Shown: positions 16,646-25,787 of the stretch, piece after piece
Layout: every line of letters begins with the position of its first letter
Numbering within the stretch: the stretch's first letter is position 1
Assembly: GCF_016411865.1 (NCBI RefSeq)
Contig: NZ_JAEKJA010000024.1
Coordinates: forward strand, 1-64,000
Reading direction: 5' to 3'
Length of the DNA stretch: 64,000 bases
DNA from: Acuticoccus mangrovi
GTDB taxonomy: Bacteria > Pseudomonadota > Alphaproteobacteria > Rhizobiales > Amorphaceae
Made by a program: the position numbers and the translations under genes
Notes under the pieces: generated by a model
What the model was told of the DNA's origin: nothing
The model's database searches: none
The model's input: the letters and a program-made list of their open reading frames with translations, nothing else

Positions 16646-16941
16646 CTCCGCCGTTGAGCGCCCGGCGTCCGCCCTCGTCCCGTTCAGACGACAAATCCTC
16701 GGCGGCGTTGGCGACAAGGTCCGCCGCCACACGATCGCCATACGGATCGGCGACTGCGTGATCGAGAAGGCCATCCGTCCGAAGACGGCGGCACCGAGGT
16801 TCTCCCCCGGCCCCCGCGGTGCGGCGGAAGGTGACGGGATCGGAGAGCAAGCAATCGCGGCGCGGCGCTCCTCCTCGGGGCACCGTCGGATCGAGCCCGG
16901 CGAAGCGCTGCATTCCTATTTGTAATCGCTTGTTGATTTTC

Positions 16942-16953
16942 TGGAAGTTGAGG
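16942..16953 (+). promoter_or_regulatory. Shared 12-mer upstream of the peptide-transporter binding protein
   Basis: TGGAAGTTGAGG lies 135 bases before the binding-protein start. The identical 12-mer occurs at 21703-21714, 125 bases before the first permease gene of the same presumed transporter. The similar spacing suggests a common regulator or a duplicated promoter. Confidence 0.4.
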
Positions 16954-17076
16954 CGCGATGCGGGCCAACCCTAGTGTTGACGCTTGTCCAATACGCAATC
17001 GTCTCGCGTTCTGACCAAATCCAGCATCGTGCCGGTGATCGAACATCGTGGCGCGCCAACCTGAGGCTATCACCGA

Positions 17077-18669
17077 ATGAGATTGAAATCAGCGCTGGCC
17101 AAGACGGCCTTCGTCCTGGGCCTGATCGGAGCACAGTGCGTCTCGGCCCTCCCCGCGGCGGCGGCGCAGGACACCATCCGCCTCGTCCTGACCGCCCAGC
17201 TGACGATCCTCGATCCGATCCTGACGTCGGCGATCTCCACCCGCACCTACGCCTATCTCGTCTACGACACCCTCATCGCCATCGATGCCGACGGCAACTT
17301 CAAGCCGCAGATGCTGGAAGGCTGGGACGTCAGCGACGACGGCCTCACCTACACCTTCACCCTGCGCGACGGACTGTCGTTCAGCGACGGCGCCCCGGTC
17401 GTCGCCGAGGACGCGGTCGCCTCCATCAAGCGGTGGTGGGAGGTGGATTCCTTCGGCAAGCGCCTCAAGGCCGCCACCGCCAGCCTCGAGAGCACCGGCG
17501 ACAGCACCTTCACCCTCACCCTCTCGCGCCCCTTCGGCCACGTGATCCAGGCGCTCGGCAAGCCCAGCAGCGTCGTGCCGGTGATCATGCCCGCCCGCAT
17601 CGCCTCGGCGACCCCCTCCAACAAGGCGGTCACCGAGTACATCGGCTCCGGCCCGTTCGTGTTCGATTCGGAGAACTGGACCCCCGGCAGCAAGGCCACC
17701 TTCCACAAGAACGACCTCTACAAGCCCCGCTCCGAGCCCGCGAGCGGCCTTGCCGGCGGCAAGGACGTGAAGATCGAGACGGTCGAGATCGTCGGCATCC
17801 CCGACTCTTCGACCCAGGTCGCCGCCCTCCAGCGCGGTGAGGTCGACTACCTCCAGTCCGTCCCCCAGGACTTCGTCCCCCTGATGGAGGCCGACCCCAA
17901 CATCACCGTGCAGAACTACACCGGCACCGATCAGTACATCGCCGGCGCGGTGATCAATCACGCGATCCCCCCGTTCGACAATCCGAAGGTCCGCCGCGCG
18001 CTGCAGGCGATTGCGATCCCCGCCCAGTTCATGGCCGGCCTCGGCCTCGGGGAGGACCAGTGGACGGCGTGCAAGTCGGTCTTCATGTGCGGCTCGCCGC
18101 TCGGCAACGACGCCGGCGTCGCCGACCTTCCCGAAGGCAGCGTCGAGACCGCGAAAAAGCTGCTCGCCGAATCCGGCTACAACGGCGAGCCCGTCACCCT
18201 CCTGGTCGCCTCGGCCGTCCACGACCACAACCGTCTCGGCCTCGTTCTCGAGGGGCTGATGAAGGAGGCCGGCTTCAACGTCACCGTCACCGGCGGCGAC
18301 TGGCCGACGGTCGCCAAGATGCGCTGGTCGAAGGAAACCACCGAGAACGGCGGCTGGAACATCATGCCCATCACCTGGTCCGGCCACGACCTCGCCTCGC
18401 CCTTCACCAACTACGCGATCGTCAACAACTGCACCGACGCCTATCCGGGCTGGAGCTGCAAGCCGGAGATCACCGACCTGATCGCCCAGTTCGAGGAGGC
18501 AACCGCCCCCGACGACCAGATGGCCCTCGCCCGCAAGATCCAGGAGCTCACCTTCGAGGACGTCAAGTTCCTGATCCTCGGCCAGTACAGCCGCTCGTCG
18601 GCCTACCGCTCCGACCTCAAGGACTTCGTGAACGTGGTCATGCCCGCGATGTGGAGCGTTCACCGCTGA
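17077..18669 (+). CDS. ABC transporter substrate-binding protein, family 5 (peptide/nickel type)
   Basis: A 530-residue periplasmic solute-binding protein of the DppA/OppA class. The signal peptide covers about residues 1-30, ending in LPAAAAQD. Typical family pieces are the GWDVSDDGLTYTFTLRDGL and YIGSGPFVF segments and the C-terminal lobe near SGYNGEPVTLLVAS. It ends in two hairpin terminators, so it is transcribed alone. Its likely membrane partners are the permeases and ATPases at 21828-25705, separated from it by acdR, acdS and a LysR gene. Confidence 0.9.
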   Translation: MRLKSALAKTAFVLGLIGAQCVSALPAAAAQDTIRLVLTAQLTILDPILTSAISTRTYAYLVYDTLIAIDADGNFKPQMLEGWDVSDDGLTYTFTLRDGLSFSDGAPVVAEDAVASIKRWWEVDSFGKRLKAATASLESTGDSTFTLTLSRPFGHVIQALGKPSSVVPVIMPARIASATPSNKAVTEYIGSGPFVFDSENWTPGSKATFHKNDLYKPRSEPASGLAGGKDVKIETVEIVGIPDSSTQVAALQRGEVDYLQSVPQDFVPLMEADPNITVQNYTGTDQYIAGAVINHAIPPFDNPKVRRALQAIAIPAQFMAGLGLGEDQWTACKSVFMCGSPLGNDAGVADLPEGSVETAKKLLAESGYNGEPVTLLVASAVHDHNRLGLVLEGLMKEAGFNVTVTGGDWPTVAKMRWSKETTENGGWNIMPITWSGHDLASPFTNYAIVNNCTDAYPGWSCKPEITDLIAQFEEATAPDDQMALARKIQELTFEDVKFLILGQYSRSSAYRSDLKDFVNVVMPAMWSVHR

Positions 18670-18675
18670 CGCGCC

Positions 18676-18699
18676 GCCTCGGGGCCCCGCCCCCGAGGC
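18676..18699 (+). terminator. Hairpin after the binding-protein gene (first of two)
   Basis: GCCTCGGGG (18676-18684) and CCCCGAGGC (18691-18699) form a perfect nine-pair stem with a six-base loop. It lacks a T-run and probably assists the strong terminator that follows. Confidence 0.5.
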
Positions 18700-18711
18700 A
18701 CCCAACCGACG

Positions 18712-18745
18712 AAAAGGCGTGCCGGGCCTCCCGGCACGCCTTTTT
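18712..18745 (+). terminator. Strong rho-independent terminator
   Basis: AAAAGGCGTGCCGG (18712-18725) pairs with CCGGCACGCCTTTT (18731-18744), and the stem ends in a T-run. It ends transcription of the binding-protein gene and, read from the other side, could also stop acdR transcripts. Confidence 0.9.
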
Positions 18746-18746
18746 C

Positions 18747-18770
18747 ATGTCCGCTCGCATGTCCGCTCGC
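18747..18770 (+). repeat. Two tandem copies of a 12-bp unit
   Basis: ATGTCCGCTCGC occurs twice back to back directly after the terminator. Non-coding, with no evident role. Confidence 0.6.
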
Positions 18771-18815
18771 AAGTCAGCCAGGGTGCCGGGTTCGGATCGG
18801 GCCCCGGTGCGGCGG

Positions 18816-19295
18816 TCAGAAGCGCAGCTCCTTGTCGTTCGTCACCTCCTTCATGACGAAGAAGGTGCGGGTCTGGCGCACCCCGGGCAGCGCGATCAAC
18901 TTCTCGCCGTGCAGACGGTTGAAGTCGGAGATGTCGCGCACGCGGATCTTCAGAAAGTAGTCGAAGTCGCCCGCCACCAGATGGCAGTCGAGCACGAACG
19001 GCAGCTCCGTGATCGCCGCCTCGAACATCGCGAAGCTCGTCGGCGTCGAGCGGTCGAGCACCACGCCCACGATGACGAGCGCGCCGAGCGCGACCCGGTC
19101 CGGGGCGATCTGGGCCCGCACGCCGGTGATGATGCCCTCTTCGAACAGGCGCTGCGTTCTGCGGTGGCAGGTGGCGGGGCTGACGTTGATCCGCTGGGCG
19201 AGCTCGGCGTTGCTGAGCCGGCCGTCCTTCTGGAGCTCACGCAAGATCGCCCGGTCGGTCCGATCGAGCCCAGGCGTGTCGTCGTAATCTTCCAT
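18816..19295 (-). CDS. acdR: Lrp/AsnC-family regulator, probable AcdR
   Basis: A 159-residue Lrp-type regulator with an N-terminal helix-turn-helix (LDRTDRAILRELQKDGRLSN, then INVSPATCHRRTQRLFEEG) and a C-terminal RAM ligand-binding/oligomerisation domain. It is divergent from acdS across 136 bases, the usual place of AcdR, the leucine-responsive-type activator of ACC deaminase. The spacer carries three repeats at 31-base steps that would suit an Lrp multimer. The family is certain; the name AcdR rests on position. Confidence 0.88.
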   Translation of the reverse strand: MEDYDDTPGLDRTDRAILRELQKDGRLSNAELAQRINVSPATCHRRTQRLFEEGIITGVRAQIAPDRVALGALVIVGVVLDRSTPTSFAMFEAAITELPFVLDCHLVAGDFDYFLKIRVRDISDFNRLHGEKLIALPGVRQTRTFFVMKEVTNDKELRF

Positions 19296-19309
19296 AAATT
19301 CCGAGATTC

Positions 19310-19379
19310 TTGAGAGCTTTCACCAGTTATTTGGAATTCTTCAAGAGCTACTCTCATTCCTACGCGTCATTTTGAGAGC
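19310..19379. promoter_or_regulatory. Three 31-bp-phased repeats in the acdR-acdS spacer
   Basis: TTGAGAGC at 19310-19317, TCAAGAGC at 19341-19348 and TTGAGAGC at 19372-19379 start exactly 31 bases apart, about three helical turns, so all face the same side of the DNA. The flanks also repeat: ATTCT precedes the first two. The surroundings are distinctly AT-rich. This is a probable binding array for the divergently encoded Lrp-type regulator, and the last repeat lies about 50 bases before acdS. Confidence 0.6.
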
Positions 19380-19431
19380 ACATTTCACCGCATGAAAGCT
19401 AGGTTTATCGCGCTCCGCGAAAGGACCTACG

Positions 19432-20445
19432 ATGCTAGAAAAATTCGAGCGCTACCCCCTGACCTTTGGCCCGACCCCGATCGAATTCCTGCCCCGGATG
19501 ACCGAGGCGCTGGGCAACAAGGTCGAGATCTGGGCCAAGCGCGACGACTGTAACTCAGGTCTCGCCTTGGGTGGCAACAAGCTTCGCAAGCTCGAATACA
19601 TCGTCCCGGACGCGATCCGCTCCAACGCCGACACGCTGGTGTCGATCGGCGGCGTGCAATCCAACCACACCCGCATGGTCGCCGCCACCGCCGCGAAGCT
19701 CGGCATGAAGTGCGTCGTCGTCCAGGAGAGCTGGGTGCCGCACGAGGACGCCGTCTACGACCGGGTCGGCAACATCATGCTCACCCGCCTGATGGGCGCC
19801 GACAGCCGCATCGTCGAAGAAGGGTTCGACATCGGCATCCGCAAGAGCTGGGAAGACGCGATCCAGTCCGTGAAGGACGCCGGCGGCAAGCCCTACGGCA
19901 TCCCGGCGGGCGCTTCGGTGCATCCGCTCGGAGGGCTCGGCTATGTGGGCTTTGCCGAGGAGGTCCGCGCACAGGAAGCCGAGATGGGCGTGCGCTTCGA
20001 CTACATCATCGTGTGCGTCGTCACCGGCTCGACGCAGGCGGGCATGATCGTGGGGTTCGCGAAGGACGGGCGCGCCCAGAACGTCATCGGCATCGACGCC
20101 TCGGCGACCGTCGACCAGACCCGCGCCCAGGTGCGGCAGATTGTCGACAGCACCGCCGAGCTGGTGGAGCTCGGCCGCACGATCAGCGACGACGAGATCC
20201 ACATCAACCCCGACTACGCTTATCCCGCCTACGGTGTGCCGTCTGCTGCGACCAGCGACGCCATCCGCTTCGCGGCGCGGACGGAGGCGATGATCACCGA
20301 CCCCGTCTACGAGGGGAAGAGCATGCAGGGCATGATCGACCTCGTGCGCAAGGGCTTCTTCCCGGAAGGCTCGAAGGTGCTCTACGCCCATCTCGGTGGT
20401 GCCCCGGCCCTCAACGGATACGCCTATACGTACAGAAACGGCTAG
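19432..20445 (+). CDS. acdS: 1-aminocyclopropane-1-carboxylate deaminase
   Basis: A 337-residue PLP enzyme that splits ACC, the plant ethylene precursor, into 2-oxobutyrate and ammonia. It matches AcdS over its whole length. The PLP lysine is K50 in [11 protein letters not shown]77 in GGVQSNHTR is the conserved catalytic Ser, and YEGKSMQG holds the Tyr-Glu pair (about 293-294). These residues separate true deaminases from D-cysteine desulfhydrases. AGGACC precedes the ATG. It suggests contact with plants or ACC-producing algae and fungi, though ACC could also be just a nitrogen source. Confidence 0.93.
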   Translation: MLEKFERYPLTFGPTPIEFLPRMTEALGNKVEIWAKRDDCNSGLALGGNKLRKLEYIVPDAIRSNADTLVSIGGVQSNHTRMVAATAAKLGMKCVVVQESWVPHEDAVYDRVGNIMLTRLMGADSRIVEEGFDIGIRKSWEDAIQSVKDAGGKPYGIPAGASVHPLGGLGYVGFAEEVRAQEAEMGVRFDYIIVCVVTGSTQAGMIVGFAKDGRAQNVIGIDASATVDQTRAQVRQIVDSTAELVELGRTISDDEIHINPDYAYPAYGVPSAATSDAIRFAARTEAMITDPVYEGKSMQGMIDLVRKGFFPEGSKVLYAHLGGAPALNGYAYTYRNG

Positions 20446-20695
20446 CGCCGGACCGCGACGCGGATGGGGACGCCCGACCGGCAAGAGGGCACGGGACCCC
20501 GCCCCCAGCCCTCGACCGCCAGGACTTCGAAGCCTGGTCCGGCGGTCCCCGAGGCAATCCTCCCGCAACGGCGGACCGCGAAGGATCTTCAGAAGCGCCG
20601 CGACGGCCTATCGGCGCGTCGCTTCTCGCCTAAACCGACGCCAACGAGGGTCGTTGCTCAAATAGGACGCCGATCCGCAACGTGAGGGTGAGTGC

Positions 20696-21628
20696 TTGGC
20701 CAAACGAACGTCGCTGCCACCCCTGAACCCGCTTCACGTGTTCGAAGCGGCGGCGCGCCTTGAGAGCTTCACCAAGGCCGCGCGCGTTCTGAACATCACC
20801 CAGTCGGCGGTGAGCCGGCAGATCGCCGCGCTCGAGGCGAGCCTCAACGTCATGCTGTTCACCCGCGGCAAGGAGGGGACCGCCCTCACCGAGGCGGGGC
20901 GTTATTATCGCGACGAGGTGACGGCCGCCTTCAGCCGCATCCAGTCCGCCACCGACGAGATCCGCAACCAGCGCGAGGCGAGCCCCTTGCGCGTCAGGGT
21001 CTACACCACCTTCGCCGCGCAGTGGCTGATCCCCCGCCTGCCGGACTTCCAAGCCAAGCATCCCGAGATCAAGGTGCAGGTCAGCACCGCCACCGCCCCC
21101 GTGGTCTTCTCCCGCGACCGGGTCGATCTCGCGATCCAGCTCGGCGACGGGATGTGGCCGGGCGTCAACGCGCGCCCCGTCTTCCCCGACGTCATCCAGC
21201 CGGTGTGCAGCAAGGAGGTCGTGCGGCGGGTGGGCTCGGCGAAGGTGTCGGACATCCTCAGAGAGGTGCCGATGATCGAAACCGGACTGCGCAGCCGCGA
21301 CTGGCCCGACTGGCTCGCCCACAACCACATCGCCGTCGACGACTGTGAATACATGCGCTTTCCGAATTCGCTGCTCGCCTATCAGGCCGCCCTCGCCGGG
21401 CTCGGCGTCGCGATGGGGCAGATGATGTTCCTGTCGCGCGAGCTCGAGGAGGGCCGGCTCGTGCGCCTCGGCACCCAGCCTCTCAAGCGGGACGTCGGCT
21501 ACTTCGCGCTGTGGCCGGAGGCGATCCCCATGAACCGCAAGATCCGCGCCTTCCTCGCCTGGGTCACCGCGACCGCGGAGCGGGATACCCAGACGATGTT
21601 CCGCTCGATGCTGTCGGAAGTGGCGTGA
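20696..21628 (+). CDS. LysR-family transcriptional regulator (GcvA-like)
   Basis: A 310-residue LysR regulator with the PPLNPLHVFEAAARLESFTK opening and ITQSAVSRQIAALE recognition helix of the GcvA/AmpR branch, then an effector-binding domain. The start is TTG, preceded by GAGGGTG. It lies between acdS and the permease genes and is a candidate regulator of the peptide-type transporter operon, perhaps through the shared 12-mer at 16942 and 21703; that link is inference. Confidence 0.9.
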   Translation: MAKRTSLPPLNPLHVFEAAARLESFTKAARVLNITQSAVSRQIAALEASLNVMLFTRGKEGTALTEAGRYYRDEVTAAFSRIQSATDEIRNQREASPLRVRVYTTFAAQWLIPRLPDFQAKHPEIKVQVSTATAPVVFSRDRVDLAIQLGDGMWPGVNARPVFPDVIQPVCSKEVVRRVGSAKVSDILREVPMIETGLRSRDWPDWLAHNHIAVDDCEYMRFPNSLLAYQAALAGLGVAMGQMMFLSRELEEGRLVRLGTQPLKRDVGYFALWPEAIPMNRKIRAFLAWVTATAERDTQTMFRSMLSEVA

Positions 21629-21702
21629 GAAGGCCCGACCCACTCCCCCGCGCGGCGCGCCCCCGGCGACGCATTCCCGTTGCGAAGCCCTCCTTGCGCC
21701 CT

Positions 21703-21714
21703 TGGAAGTTGAGG
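21703..21714 (+). promoter_or_regulatory. Shared 12-mer upstream of the transporter operon
   Basis: TGGAAGTTGAGG, identical to 16942-16953, lies 125 bases before the first permease gene. It is followed by a less GC-rich spacer that could hold the operon promoter. Confidence 0.4.
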
Positions 21715-21827
21715 AGACGCATCTCGTGCGCCTAACCTTCAATGACCCGCCAAGGCTTCCAGCCTCTCAGCCCTTCGCCGCATGGAACCATGCGACCAAC
21801 GCCGACACCCGCAAGAGGATCGACTGA

Positions 21828-22769
21828 ATGGGAACGTATATCGTCAAGCGGATATTGGCGACCATTCCGGTCATGGCGCTCGTTGCCGTCGTCGTGTTTG
21901 CGCTTCTTTATTTCGCGCCGGGTGATCCGGCCGAAGTGATCGCCGGCGACCATGCGAGCCCGGAAACGATTGCGGCGATCCGCCAATCCCTCGGGCTCGA
22001 CCAGCCGCTGCCGATCCGCTTCGCCGCCTGGGCGGGGCAGCTCCTGCAGGGCGATCTCGGGGTGTCGGTGTTCTCCAACATCCCGGTGGTGACGCTGATC
22101 CTCCAGCGGCTCGAGCCCACCATGTCGCTGATGGTGCTGACCACCCTCATCGCCGTCGTCGTCGCCGTGCCCATGGGGGTGTTCGCGGCGAGCCGCTCGG
22201 GCACGTGGCTCGACCGGGCGCTGATGGGGGGCGCCGTCCTCGGCTTCTCCGTGCCGGTGTTTGCGACGTCCTACCTCCTCGCCTGGATCTTCTCCATGAA
22301 GCTCCAGTGGCTGCCGGTGCAGGGCTATGCGCCGCTCGCGAACGGGGTCGGCACCTGGTTCGTGCACCTGATCCTGCCCTCGCTGGCGCTCGCCAGCGTC
22401 TATATCGCGCTGATCGCCCGCATCACCCGCACCGCGGTGCTCGAGGTCCTGCACCAGGACTATATCCGCACCGCCAAGGCCAAGGGCCAGGGGCACCGCA
22501 CGATCCTGTTCGTGCACGCGCTCAAGAACGCGGCGGTTCCGATCCTCACCGTGATCGGTCTCGGCGTCGCGCTCCTGATCGGCGGCGCCGTCGTCACCGA
22601 AAGCGTGTTCGCCATTCCCGGCATCGGCATGCTCACGGTCGACGCTATTCTTCAGCGCGACTATCCGGTGATCCAGGGCGTCGTTCTGTTCTTCAGCTTC
22701 ATGTACGTCCTCGTGAACCTCCTCGTGGATATCGCCTACACCTTCTTTGACCCGAGGATTGAGTATTGA
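21828..22769 (+). CDS. ABC transporter permease (DppB/OppB type)
   Basis: A 313-residue inner-membrane permease. The family start MGTYIVKRILATIPVMALVA, the LGLDQPLPIRFAAW segment and the EAA loop around DYIRTAKAKGQ identify the DppB/GsiC class with about six membrane helices. It opens a run of at least four overlapping transporter genes; the next gene starts four bases inside it (TTGA). Confidence 0.92.
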   Translation: MGTYIVKRILATIPVMALVAVVVFALLYFAPGDPAEVIAGDHASPETIAAIRQSLGLDQPLPIRFAAWAGQLLQGDLGVSVFSNIPVVTLILQRLEPTMSLMVLTTLIAVVVAVPMGVFAASRSGTWLDRALMGGAVLGFSVPVFATSYLLAWIFSMKLQWLPVQGYAPLANGVGTWFVHLILPSLALASVYIALIARITRTAVLEVLHQDYIRTAKAKGQGHRTILFVHALKNAAVPILTVIGLGVALLIGGAVVTESVFAIPGIGMLTVDAILQRDYPVIQGVVLFFSFMYVLVNLLVDIAYTFFDPRIEY

Positions 22770-23692
22770 GCACTGGATCGTATCGGGAGAGCGTCGCCGT
22801 GGGCGACGGTGAGGTGCTGGTCGCCCCCGCCTTGCCCGACCTCTTCGAAGACCGCGGCCGGCGAAGCGCCCTTGCCGCCGTCCTCGCCCACAAGGCCATC
22901 GTCATCGGTGCCGCGATCGTCCTCGTCATCACGCTGATGGCGGTGTGCGCGCCGTGGCTGACGCCCATCGACCCGACCGCCATCGCCCCCCTCGAACGCC
23001 TCAAGGGGCCGAGCCTCGCCCACCCGTTCGGCACCGACATGCTGGGGCGCGACCTCTTCTCGCGCGTTCTCTACGGCGCCCGCATCTCGCTGTTCGTCGG
23101 GTTCGTGATCGCCGCCCTCTCCTCCATCATCGGGCTCGTGATCGGGCTCGTCGCCGGCTACTGGCGCCGCCTCGACGGCATCGTCATGCGGCTGATGGAT
23201 GCGCTGATGTCGATCCCCGGCATCCTCCTCGCCATCGCGTTCATGGCGATCTCGGGCGGGTCGATGGGCAACGTCATCCTCGCCATCACCATCGTGGAGG
23301 TGCCGCGCGTCGCCCGCCTCGTGCGCGGCACGGTCCTGTCGGTGCGCCGGCAGGCCTATGTGGAGGCCGCGGTCGCCTCCGGCAGCCGCTCGCTCACCAT
23401 CCTCCTCAGCCACATCCTGCCGAACACCATCGCCCCGATCATCATCCAGGCCACCTATGTGTGCGCCTCGGCGATGCTGCTCGAATCGGTGCTCTCCTTC
23501 ATCGGCGCCGGCATTCCCCCGAGCATCCCCACCTGGGGCAACATCATGGCCGACGGCCGCTCCATCTGGCAGCTCAAGCCGAGCATGATCTTCCTGCCCG
23601 CGCTGTTCCTCTCCCTGACCATCCTCGCGATCAACCTCGTCGGCGACGGCCTCAGGGACCTTCTCGACCCTCGACAGGCGGGGAACGGCTGA
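22766..23692 (+). CDS. ABC transporter permease (DppC/OppC type)
   Basis: A 308-residue permease with the long cytoplasmic N-terminus typical of DppC, the HPFGTDMLGRDLFSRVLYGA family hallmark and an EAA loop at AYVEAAVASGSRSLTILLSH. The start is TTG, overlapping the DppB-type stop. It pairs with the preceding permease in the membrane complex. Confidence 0.92.
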   Translation: MSTGSYRESVAVGDGEVLVAPALPDLFEDRGRRSALAAVLAHKAIVIGAAIVLVITLMAVCAPWLTPIDPTAIAPLERLKGPSLAHPFGTDMLGRDLFSRVLYGARISLFVGFVIAALSSIIGLVIGLVAGYWRRLDGIVMRLMDALMSIPGILLAIAFMAISGGSMGNVILAITIVEVPRVARLVRGTVLSVRRQAYVEAAVASGSRSLTILLSHILPNTIAPIIIQATYVCASAMLLESVLSFIGAGIPPSIPTWGNIMADGRSIWQLKPSMIFLPALFLSLTILAINLVGDGLRDLLDPRQAGNG

Positions 23693-24690
23693 TGGCACCG
23701 CTCCTGAGCATCACCGATCTGCAGGTTCATTTCCGCACGCCCCGCGGCGTCAGCCGGGCGGTGGAGGGCGTCTCCTTCGACGTGAACGCCGGCGAGACCC
23801 TCGCCATCGTCGGCGAATCGGGGAGCGGCAAGTCCGTCACCTCGATGGCGGTCCTGCGCCTCCTGCCCACCAAGACCACGAGGGTCAGCGGCTCCATCCG
23901 CTTCGAGGACCGCGAGCTCCTCGACCTTTCCGAAGACGAGATGCGCGGCATTCGCGGCAACGCCATCAGCATGATCTTCCAGGAGCCGATGACGGCGCTG
24001 AACCCGGTCCTGACCATCGGGTCCCAGATCGCCGAAGCGCTGATGCTCCACCAGGGGCTCGGCAAGCGCCAGGCGCTCGCCCGCGGGACCGAGATGCTCG
24101 ACCTCGTCGGCATCCCCGCCGCCGCGCGCCGCATGTCGGACTATCCGCACAAATTGTCCGGCGGGATGCGGCAGCGGGTGATGATCGCGATGGCGCTCGC
24201 CTGCGAGCCGCGCCTCCTCATCGCCGACGAGCCGACCACCGCCCTCGACGTGTCGATCCAGGCGCAGATCCTCGAGCTGATGCGCTCGCTGAAGGCGCGC
24301 ACGGGCGCCGCCGTCGTCATCGTGACCCACGATCTCGGCGTCGTCGCCGAAGTCGCCGACCGGGTCGCGGTCATGTATGCGGGGCAGAAGATCGAGGAGG
24401 CGAGCGCGACCCAGCTCTTCGCCCGCCCGCATCACCCCTATACGAGCGGCCTCCTGCGGGCGATGCCGCGCCTCGGCACCTCGCTCCACGACCCGGACTG
24501 GACCCTCGCCTCGATCCCCGGCCAGGTGCCGAGCCCGTTCTCGCGCCAGGAGGGCTGCGCCTTCGCCCCCCGCTGCGCCAAGGCGAAGGACGTATGCCGC
24601 CGGCACCGCCCGGCCCTGCGCCCGGCCGAAGACGGCCACTCCCACGCCTGCCATTTCCCCGACAATGCGACAGGTGCCGACCATGTCTGA
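23692..24690 (+). CDS. ABC transporter ATP-binding protein (DppD/OppD type)
   Basis: A 332-residue ATPase with Walker A GESGSGKS, signature [10 protein letters not shown], Walker [13 protein letters not shown] and switch His in VTHDLGVV. The C-terminal oligopeptide-transporter tail with three to four cysteines ([14 protein letters not shown]) is the iron-sulfur-type extension common in DppD. The ATG shares one base with the preceding stop. Works as a heterodimer with the next ATPase. Confidence 0.93.
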   Translation: MAPLLSITDLQVHFRTPRGVSRAVEGVSFDVNAGETLAIVGESGSGKSVTSMAVLRLLPTKTTRVSGSIRFEDRELLDLSEDEMRGIRGNAISMIFQEPMTALNPVLTIGSQIAEALMLHQGLGKRQALARGTEMLDLVGIPAAARRMSDYPHKLSGGMRQRVMIAMALACEPRLLIADEPTTALDVSIQAQILELMRSLKARTGAAVVIVTHDLGVVAEVADRVAVMYAGQKIEEASATQLFARPHHPYTSGLLRAMPRLGTSLHDPDWTLASIPGQVPSPFSRQEGCAFAPRCAKAKDVCRRHRPALRPAEDGHSHACHFPDNATGADHV

Positions 24691-25705
24691 CGCCCTCCTT
24701 TGCGTGAACGATCTGAAGAAGCGCTTCGTTCTCGGCGGCGGCATTCTCGGCCTCGGGACCACCCAGGAGGTCGACGCGGTGTCGGGCGTGTCGTTCACCA
24801 TCGCGGCGGGGGAAACGCTGGCGCTCGTTGGCGAATCGGGCTGCGGCAAGTCCACCGTCGGCCGCTGCATCCTGCGCCTCGAGACCCCGACGGACGGCCA
24901 GGTGGTGCTCGACGGGGAGCGCATCGACGACCTCTCCCCCGAGACCTTCCGCAAGCTGCGCAAGCGCATCCAGGTGGTGTTTCAGGACCCGTTCAGCAGC
25001 CTCAACCCACGCCGCAAGATCCGCGACATCCTCGCCGAGCCGCTGCGCAATTTCGGCCTCGTGCGCACCCGCGCCGAGTGCGACCGCAAGGTGGCCGAGC
25101 TGCTGCAGATCGTGGGGCTGTCGGAGGACGTCGCCCACCGCTGGCCGCACGAGTTCTCCGGTGGCCAGCGCCAGCGCATCGGCATCGCCCGCGCGCTCGC
25201 CTCGGATCCGGACCTCATCGTGTGCGACGAGGCGGTGTCGGCGCTCGACGTGTCGGTGAAGGCGCAGATCGTCAACCTTCTGAAGGACATCCAGAAGAAG
25301 ACCGGCACGGCCTTCCTGTTCATCTCCCACGACCTCGCGATCGTCGAGAACATCTCCCACCGGGTGGCGGTGATGTATCTCGGCAAGCTCGCCGAGATCG
25401 CCCCGCGCGAGGCGATCCTGCGCCGGCCGCGCCATCCCTACACCCGCGCCCTGATGTCGGCGGTGCCGATCCCGGACCCCGCGATGCGCCGCACCGAGCC
25501 CCTCCTCAAGGGCGACGTGCCGAGCCCCATCGCCCCGCCCTCGGGGTGCCGGTTCCACACCCGCTGCCCCTTCGTCGAAGAGCGCTGCCGCACGGAGGTG
25601 CCGGAGCTGCGCCCCGTCGCCGCCGGCCATCTCGCCGCCTGCCACCTCAACGACCTCGCCGACGGCGAGAACCCCCTCCTCAGCGCCCCGCCGGTGGTCG
25701 CATGA
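24683..25705 (+). CDS. ABC transporter ATP-binding protein (DppF/OppF type)
   Basis: A 340-residue ATPase with Walker A GESGCGKST, signature FSGGQRQRI, Walker B LIVCDEAVSALD and a C-terminal cysteine-bearing tail (CRFHTRCPFVEERC). The Walker B has Ala for the usual Pro after DE (DEAVSALD), as is common in DppF. It overlaps the DppD-type gene by eight bases. Confidence 0.93.
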   Translation: MSDALLCVNDLKKRFVLGGGILGLGTTQEVDAVSGVSFTIAAGETLALVGESGCGKSTVGRCILRLETPTDGQVVLDGERIDDLSPETFRKLRKRIQVVFQDPFSSLNPRRKIRDILAEPLRNFGLVRTRAECDRKVAELLQIVGLSEDVAHRWPHEFSGGQRQRIGIARALASDPDLIVCDEAVSALDVSVKAQIVNLLKDIQKKTGTAFLFISHDLAIVENISHRVAVMYLGKLAEIAPREAILRRPRHPYTRALMSAVPIPDPAMRRTEPLLKGDVPSPIAPPSGCRFHTRCPFVEERCRTEVPELRPVAAGHLAACHLNDLADGENPLLSAPPVVA

Positions 25706-25787
25706 CCCGCCGAACGCTGCACCGGACGCCGCACCGCACAGGGGGGCGAACCCCCGCCATCCACCCGCAACACGCTCGGAGGGCCTC

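Larger units (their letters stand above)
16251..17076. other. 826-base gap without a convincing gene
   Basis: The stretch contains copy B of the dispersed repeat (16500-16645) and, near its right end, an AT-rich promoter-like stretch with the 12-mer at 16942. A 72-codon frame at 16299-16517 begins like a peptide deformylase start but soon loses resemblance. I see no signature, binding site or operon context for any other frame. Confidence 0.5.

Noticed and set aside
18816-20445. D-cysteine desulfhydrase instead of ACC deaminase
   Set aside because: The diagnostic Tyr and Glu (YEGKSMQG) and S77 region match ACC deaminase, and an Lrp-type gene is divergent, as for acdR-acdS.
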